Origin: Gammaproteobacteria bacterium
GTDB lineage: Bacteria > Pseudomonadota > Gammaproteobacteria > Steroidobacterales > GCA-2729495
DNA length: 20,107 bases
Direction: 5' to 3'
Assembly (NCBI GenBank): GCA_030429685.1
Contig: JAUIEY010000010.1
Span: 1-20,107, forward strand
The position numbers and the translations under genes are program-made. Below, in pieces: positions 16,172 to 20,107 of the stretch; the first letter of the stretch is position 1; every line of letters begins with the position of its first letter. The notes under the pieces were generated by a model, which worked only from the letters and a program-made list of their open reading frames with translations, searched no databases and was not told the origin of the DNA.

Positions 16172-17218
16172 CTAGGCTGCGCCGAGCCGCTCGAGCCGGT
16201 AGCTCCCGTCCAGCACTGCCTGCCACCATGCAGTATGGTGCATGTACCACTGCACGGTCTTGCGCAGGCCGCCGGCAAAATCCTCCGCCGGTTGCCAGCC
16301 CAGCTCACGTTTTATTTTGCTGATATCCATGGCGTAGCGGAAATCATGCCCCGGGCGGTCGCTGACAAACTCAATCAGCGACTCACGCGGTTCCTGCGCC
16401 GGTCGCAGTTCATCAACAATGGCGCAAATGGTCCGCACGACTTCCAGATTGCTCAGTTCACACTCCCCGCCGATATTGTACGTGTGGCCCGGAACACCCT
16501 GTTGCAGCACTGTTGCCAGTGCCGCGACATGGTCGTCAACGAACAGCCAGTCGCGCACATTGTCGCCGCGGCCATACACGGGTATGGGTTCACCGGCCAG
16601 GCACTTCAGGGTGACCAGCGGGATCAGCTTTTCGGGGAACTGATACGGTCCGTAATTATTGGAGCAATTAGTCACGATAACTGGCAGGCCGTAAGTGTGC
16701 TGCCAGGCCCGGGCCAGATGATCTGAGCCTGCCTTGGATGACGAGTAGGGTGAGCTTGGCTGATAGGGCGTGGCTTCGCAGAACGCGCCGGTGTCGCCGA
16801 GTGAACCGAACACTTCATCGGTGGACACATGGATGAAGCGAAACGCATCACGCCGGTCGGCCGGCAGCTTTTCCCAGTAGTTGCGTGCGGCCTGCAGCAA
16901 CGCAAAAGTGCCCACCAGGTTGGTACGGATAAATTCAGCAGGGCCGTCTATTGACCTGTCAACGTGTGATTCGGCAGCCAGGTGCAGAATGGCGTCCGGT
17001 GCAAAATCTGCCACGGCCTGCTGCATGACTTCGGTGTCGGCAATATCGGCATGCAAATGGGTGTAGTTGGACCGGTCGCTGATTTCCGCCACCGAGGCGG
17101 GATTGCCGGCATAGGTGCACTTGTCAATATTCAGCACGCGGCAACCGGGGTCGGCGGCAAAGCGTCGCACCACTGCCGAGCCGATAAAACCAAGGCCCCC
17201 CGTTACCAGCAATTTCAT
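16172..17218 (-). CDS. rfbB: dTDP-glucose 4,6-dehydratase (RmlB/RfbB)
   Basis: An NAD-dependent extended short-chain dehydrogenase of 348 residues, turning dTDP-glucose into dTDP-4-keto-6-deoxyglucose. The Rossmann motif GGLGFIGS is at residues 7-14. The catalytic STDEVFG is at 132-138 (Thr133, Asp134 and Glu135, the dehydratase triad positions of the family), and the YxxxK pair is Tyr158/Lys162. The family stretches NCSNNYGPYQFPEKLIP, YGRGDNVRDWLFVDDH and DRPGHDFRYAMD are all present. Start ATG 17218 has AGGG 9 bases upstream. The protein is intact and of normal length (E. coli and Salmonella RmlB are about 360). It follows rfbC by 59 bp and precedes rfbA by 103 bp, in line with co-transcription. 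Confidence 0.98.
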   Translation of the reverse strand: MKLLVTGGLGFIGSAVVRRFAADPGCRVLNIDKCTYAGNPASVAEISDRSNYTHLHADIADTEVMQQAVADFAPDAILHLAAESHVDRSIDGPAEFIRTNLVGTFALLQAARNYWEKLPADRRDAFRFIHVSTDEVFGSLGDTGAFCEATPYQPSSPYSSSKAGSDHLARAWQHTYGLPVIVTNCSNNYGPYQFPEKLIPLVTLKCLAGEPIPVYGRGDNVRDWLFVDDHVAALATVLQQGVPGHTYNIGGECELSNLEVVRTICAIVDELRPAQEPRESLIEFVSDRPGHDFRYAMDISKIKRELGWQPAEDFAGGLRKTVQWYMHHTAWWQAVLDGSYRLERLGAA

Positions 17219-17227
17219 GTATGCATA

Positions 17228-17231
17228 CCCT
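17228..17231 (-). promoter_or_regulatory. Ribosome binding site for rfbB
   Basis: AGGG on the minus strand, 9 bases before ATG 17218. It agrees with the start set by the N-terminal MKLLVTGGLGFIGS. Confidence 0.5.
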
Positions 17232-17277
17232 GCGTGCAGTCCGGCTGTTCAAAACGTGCCGCGGCCAGGCGGCGGCA

Positions 17278-17832
17278 TTAATCGAAAAGTGTAGCGCAGT
17301 CGGCCAGAAACGGCAGGTTTGCGTCCTTGTTTGACAAAACGGCCTGATCGGCACTGATGCCCCAGTCAATGCCAATATCGGGATCGTTCCAGCGGATGCC
17401 GCTATCGTGTTCGGGGGAATAGTGCGCAGTCACCCGGTACATAACGTGGGTATCCGCTTGCAGGGTGATGAAGCCGTGCGCAAAACCTCTGGGTACCAGT
17501 ATCTGCTGCCAGTTGGCGGCGCTGATTTCCGCGCTGACATAGCGCCCATAGCTCGGTGAGCTGCGCCGCAGGTCCACCGCCACATCCAGAATTGCGCCGC
17601 GCACCACCTGCACCAGTTTGTCCTGCTGATAGTTGCCGGTTTGGAAATGCAGCCCTCGCACCGTGTGCACATCGGCGGACCACGAGTAGTTTTCCTGAAC
17701 GAAGTCCATGTCGATGCCGGCATCCAGCAATGTTTCGCGGTTATATATTTCGGAAAAGAAGCCGCGGTTGTCGCCGTGTTTGACCGGCGTAAGGATTTTT
17801 ATGTCGGGAATGGACAGCTGACTAACTTGCAA
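17278..17832 (-). CDS. rfbC: dTDP-4-dehydrorhamnose 3,5-epimerase (RmlC/RfbC)
   Basis: A cupin-fold epimerase of 184 residues that converts dTDP-4-keto-6-deoxyglucose to dTDP-4-keto-L-rhamnose. Family marks are DNRGFFSEIYN, QENYSWS, VRGLHFQ (catalytic His), QDKLVQVVRG, ILDVAVDLRRSSPSYGRY, VPRGFAHGF and YSPEHDSGIRWNDPDIGIDW. The start appears to be TTG at 17832: an in-frame TAG lies seven codons upstream and no ATG or GTG lies between. Only a weak GAG is seen 7 bases before it, so translation may be modest or coupled to hemL, whose stop is 37 bp upstream. Length is normal for the family. Confidence 0.96.
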   Translation of the reverse strand: MQVSQLSIPDIKILTPVKHGDNRGFFSEIYNRETLLDAGIDMDFVQENYSWSADVHTVRGLHFQTGNYQQDKLVQVVRGAILDVAVDLRRSSPSYGRYVSAEISAANWQQILVPRGFAHGFITLQADTHVMYRVTAHYSPEHDSGIRWNDPDIGIDWGISADQAVLSNKDANLPFLADCATLFD

Positions 17833-17869
17833 CGGATTTCTCGATGGCTACAGGGCAGAGCCGGTAATT

Positions 17870-19093
17870 CTAGCAGGCAGGCTGCCAGCTTCCGGCCCGC
17901 GCTATCAGCCTTTCGACATCGGCCGGCGTGTGGGCGGTCGCAAAAAATGCAACTTCATGTGGGCTGGGCGGCAGGTAAATTCCGCCGGCAAGCATATGAC
18001 GATGCAGATCGCCGTAGTGGCTGACCGGGTCACTGGCAGGCTGCAGCCAGAACAGCGAGTCGGTGGCCGTGACGCGCAGATTTTTGACGGCCTGCAGCCC
18101 GTCACGCAGCTGCGCCCCCAGTTGTTCGAGTTGCCTGTAAACCCCACCGTCTTCCAGTTGCCGCAGAGTTGCCAGTCCGGCCTGCATGGCCACCGGGTTG
18201 GCACTCAGGGTGCCGGCCTGATAGACGTCGCCGGCCGGCGCGATGCGTTGCATAAGCTCACGGCGGCCGGCAACAGCGCCGACCGGAAAGCCGCCGCCGA
18301 TGATTTTGCCCCACGTCACCAGATCCGGCTGCAGACCGGTCTGGCCGGCTACGCCGCCGAAGCTGCAACGAAACCCGGAAATAACCTCGTCAAAAATCAA
18401 TAGCGCGCCGGATGCGCGGCAGGTGGCCGCAAGCGTTTGCAGAAACTCGGTGGTTTGCGGCTGCAAACCCTGATTGGCCGGCAGCGGCTCAATAATTACC
18501 GCCGCAATCTCGCTGCCGTGAGCGGCAAAGGCTGTTGTCAGTGCGTCGCTATCAGCGAGCGGCAATACCAGTGTTTCGGCTGCAGTCGCCGCAGTGACCC
18601 CCGCGCTGGCCGGCATGCCGCTCATGCCGGAACCGGCGGCGATCAGCATGGCATCGCTATGGCCATGGTAGCAGCCGGCAAACTTTACGAGTTTGCGGCG
18701 GCCGGTAGCGGCGCGCGCCAGTCGCAGCGCAGTCATCACGGCTTCGGTACCGGAGTTGACAAAGCGAATCTGCTCCGCCCATGGCAGGCGTCCGGTGATC
18801 AGTTCCGCCAGTTGCAGTGACCAGCGCTCGGCGGTGCCATAACTCCAGCCGTGGTCTACCGCCTGGTGTACCGCCTGGGCTACCGATGGGTTGGCGTGGC
18901 CGAGAATCAGCGGACCGAATGCCATGCAATAGTCTGTGTAGGTATTGTCGTCGGCGTCACGGATTATTGCGCCACCGGCTGATTCGATGAACAGCGGCTG
19001 ACCGCCGACTGCGGCAAAGGCACGTACCGGTGAGTGCACACCGCCGGGTGTAACGCGCAGTGCGCGGGCAAAATAGTCGGCCGATCGGGTCAT
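17870..19093 (-). CDS. hemL: Glutamate-1-semialdehyde 2,1-aminomutase (HemL), short and somewhat divergent
   Basis: A PLP-dependent class III aminotransferase-fold enzyme that turns glutamate-1-semialdehyde into 5-aminolevulinate in the C5 heme pathway. The 407-residue protein has TPGGVHSPVRAF (residues 15-26, typical of HemL), GPLILGHANP, VNSGTEAVM (112-120), CYHGHSD, IFDEVISGFR (233-242, PLP-binding Asp235), WGKIIGGGFPVGA with Schiff-base Lys263, and YQAGTLSANPVAM. It is about 20 residues shorter than the usual 425-430. Most of the loss seems to lie before IYLPPSPHE near the C terminus. ATG 19093 has AGGA 8 bases upstream. It starts 18 bp after hemB. Class III aminotransferases of biosynthetic clusters are an alternative, but the HemL-specific N-terminal motif and the hemB neighbour argue against this. 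Confidence 0.92.
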   Translation of the reverse strand: MTRSADYFARALRVTPGGVHSPVRAFAAVGGQPLFIESAGGAIIRDADDNTYTDYCMAFGPLILGHANPSVAQAVHQAVDHGWSYGTAERWSLQLAELITGRLPWAEQIRFVNSGTEAVMTALRLARAATGRRKLVKFAGCYHGHSDAMLIAAGSGMSGMPASAGVTAATAAETLVLPLADSDALTTAFAAHGSEIAAVIIEPLPANQGLQPQTTEFLQTLAATCRASGALLIFDEVISGFRCSFGGVAGQTGLQPDLVTWGKIIGGGFPVGAVAGRRELMQRIAPAGDVYQAGTLSANPVAMQAGLATLRQLEDGGVYRQLEQLGAQLRDGLQAVKNLRVTATDSLFWLQPASDPVSHYGDLHRHMLAGGIYLPPSPHEVAFFATAHTPADVERLIARAGSWQPAC

Positions 19094-19101
19094 GACTGCA
19101 G

Positions 19102-19105
19102 TCCT
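19102..19105 (-). promoter_or_regulatory. Ribosome binding site for hemL
   Basis: AGGA on the minus strand, 8 bases before ATG 19093, inside the 18-bp hemB-hemL gap. Confidence 0.6.
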
Positions 19106-19111
19106 GCGCGA

Positions 19112-20089
19112 TTATGACCCGAGCCAGTCCCGAGCCTGCCGGGCATCGTAACTGATTATCATCCGCGCGCCCGCGCGCACGCATGCGGTCCACGCTTCAA
19201 CGTTCAGGCGTGCGCGATCGCCCAGCCCTGCGCGCGCCAGCAGATTGAAGCCGGCTGCTTCACCGCTGGTCTGATACACCGCCCACGGCAGCGGAATGGC
19301 GTCGCTGAGCCGGGTCAGTACATCAAGGTAGGGCAGGCCCGGTTTAACCATGAGTATGTCAGCGCCTTCGGCTGCATCGCGCTGCGAACTTTGCAGGGCA
19401 TCGTCCGGCCGCGCCGGATCAATCTGGTAGGTGGCACGATCCGTTAGCCTGTTGCCGGCGCCCGGGGCTGATTCTGCGGCGACCCGAAACGGTCCGTAGA
19501 ACCCGGAATGAAACTTGGCGGAGTAACTCATGATGACAACTGCATCATAACCGTCTGCATCCAGCGCCTGACGGATAGCCGCGACCCTGCCGTCCATCAT
19601 GTCGCTGGGCGCAACGCAGTCGGCGCCGGCCTGCGCATACAACAATGCGGCGGCACTGAGTTCTGCCACACTGGCAGCGTTTTCAACCTGGTCGCCACTG
19701 CTGTTGAGGATGCCGCAATGGCCGTGACTGGTGGACGAGCACAGACAGACATCCGCGGCGAGCCAGACACTTGCGCCGAATTCCGCTTTGACAGCAGCAA
19801 TCTGTGCCGCGGTAAACGCGTGATCAAAATGCCGGTCGCTGCGGGTCGCCGGTACGCCAAACAGCAGAAACTTGTTAATGCCCTGTTCCATGTCGGCCGT
19901 AATCTGCTGCAGCAGGCTATCCGGTGTATCGCGCCAGACTCCGTCCAGGCCCGGTACGGGCTCCCGTGCGGTGGCACTTTCGCTGACGAACAGCGGTTGA
20001 ATGAACTGACGGCTGGCTGGCCGGGCTACCTGTGTAAGTTCGCGAATCGCCGGTGTCAGCCGGGTGCGGCGGTGATTCAGGCCAGCCAT
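19112..20089 (-). CDS. hemB: Delta-aminolevulinic acid dehydratase / porphobilinogen synthase (HemB), zinc-cysteine type
   Basis: Condenses two 5-aminolevulinate molecules to porphobilinogen. From ATG 20089 it is 325 residues, close to E. coli HemB. The zinc site DVCLCSSTSHGHCG has Cys115, Cys117 and Cys125, unlike the Asp-rich magnesium type of Pseudomonas. The two active-site lysines are Lys192 in MSYSAKFHSGFYGPF and Lys249 in LMVKPGLPYLDVL. APSDMMDGRVAAIRQALD and YQTSGE are also present. After SGE the usual YAMI-type helix is replaced by AAGFNLLARAG, and the C-terminal part is divergent. A GTG at 20098 is in frame, but it overlaps the likely ribosome binding site AGGAG at 20098-20102, which sits 8 bases before ATG 20089. 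It is the first visible gene of the minus-strand run; its promoter lies beyond the right edge. Confidence 0.95.
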   Translation of the reverse strand: MAGLNHRRTRLTPAIRELTQVARPASRQFIQPLFVSESATAREPVPGLDGVWRDTPDSLLQQITADMEQGINKFLLFGVPATRSDRHFDHAFTAAQIAAVKAEFGASVWLAADVCLCSSTSHGHCGILNSSGDQVENAASVAELSAAALLYAQAGADCVAPSDMMDGRVAAIRQALDADGYDAVVIMSYSAKFHSGFYGPFRVAAESAPGAGNRLTDRATYQIDPARPDDALQSSQRDAAEGADILMVKPGLPYLDVLTRLSDAIPLPWAVYQTSGEAAGFNLLARAGLGDRARLNVEAWTACVRAGARMIISYDARQARDWLGS

Positions 20090-20097
20090 TGCTGCCA

Positions 20098-20102
20098 CTC
20101 CT
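20098..20102 (-). promoter_or_regulatory. Ribosome binding site for hemB
   Basis: AGGAG on the minus strand, 8 bases before ATG 20089. Its overlap with the in-frame GTG at 20098 decides for the ATG start. Confidence 0.65.
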
Positions 20103-20107
20103 GCCGC

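Noticed and set aside
16069..16308. N-terminal extension of rfbA to 16308
   Set aside because: It overlaps rfbB, is low-complexity (GK-rich from the 12-bp repeat), and RmlA proteins start at MKGIILAGG, which gives a normal 290-residue length.
17870..19093. hemL as a biosynthetic class III aminotransferase for a beta-amino acid
   Set aside because: PGGVHSPVRAF and the adjacent hemB mark it as glutamate-1-semialdehyde aminomutase.

Overview
The window is about 60% GC by eye and densely coded. It shows Shine-Dalgarno-type starts, GTG/TTG start codons and a C5-pathway heme gene (hemL), so it comes from a Gram-negative bacterium, most likely a proteobacterium (gamma-proteobacterium is an inference). 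It has two arms that converge tail to tail with only 7 bp between stop codons.

Left arm (1-15188, + strand): two large non-ribosomal peptide synthetase (NRPS) genes joined by a 4-base GTGA stop/start overlap. The first is cut by the left edge. Its visible order is A (C-terminal part, interrupted by a methyltransferase)-PCP-C-A-PCP. The second is complete: TubC_N-like docking domain-C-A-PCP-C-A-PCP-C-A-PCP. Together they give five visible elongation modules. There is no epimerisation, thioesterase or reductase domain, so the assembly line continues in a subunit outside the window or is released in trans. Unusual points are: a methyltransferase that looks like the protein-arginine-methyltransferase (PRMT) fold inserted between A8 and A9 of the first A domain; a second A domain whose pocket begins Val-Asp-Trp in place of the usual Asp; a carrier protein with an RGNS motif; and two consecutive modules with nearly the same pocket and near-identical DNA patches.

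Right arm (20089 down to 15196, - strand): hemB, hemL, rfbC, rfbB, rfbA, closely spaced and probably co-transcribed from a promoter beyond the right edge. hemL makes 5-aminolevulinate and hemB condenses it to porphobilinogen. rfbA, rfbB and rfbC make dTDP-4-dehydro-L-rhamnose; the final reductase rfbD is absent here. A 12-bp tandem repeat with Shine-Dalgarno-like cores fills most of the rfbB-rfbA spacer.

The sugar genes could serve cell-surface polysaccharide or glycosylation of the peptide; nothing in the window decides this. No RNA genes, insertion sequences, CRISPR arrays or phage genes were seen. The longest gene-free stretch is about 103 bp.
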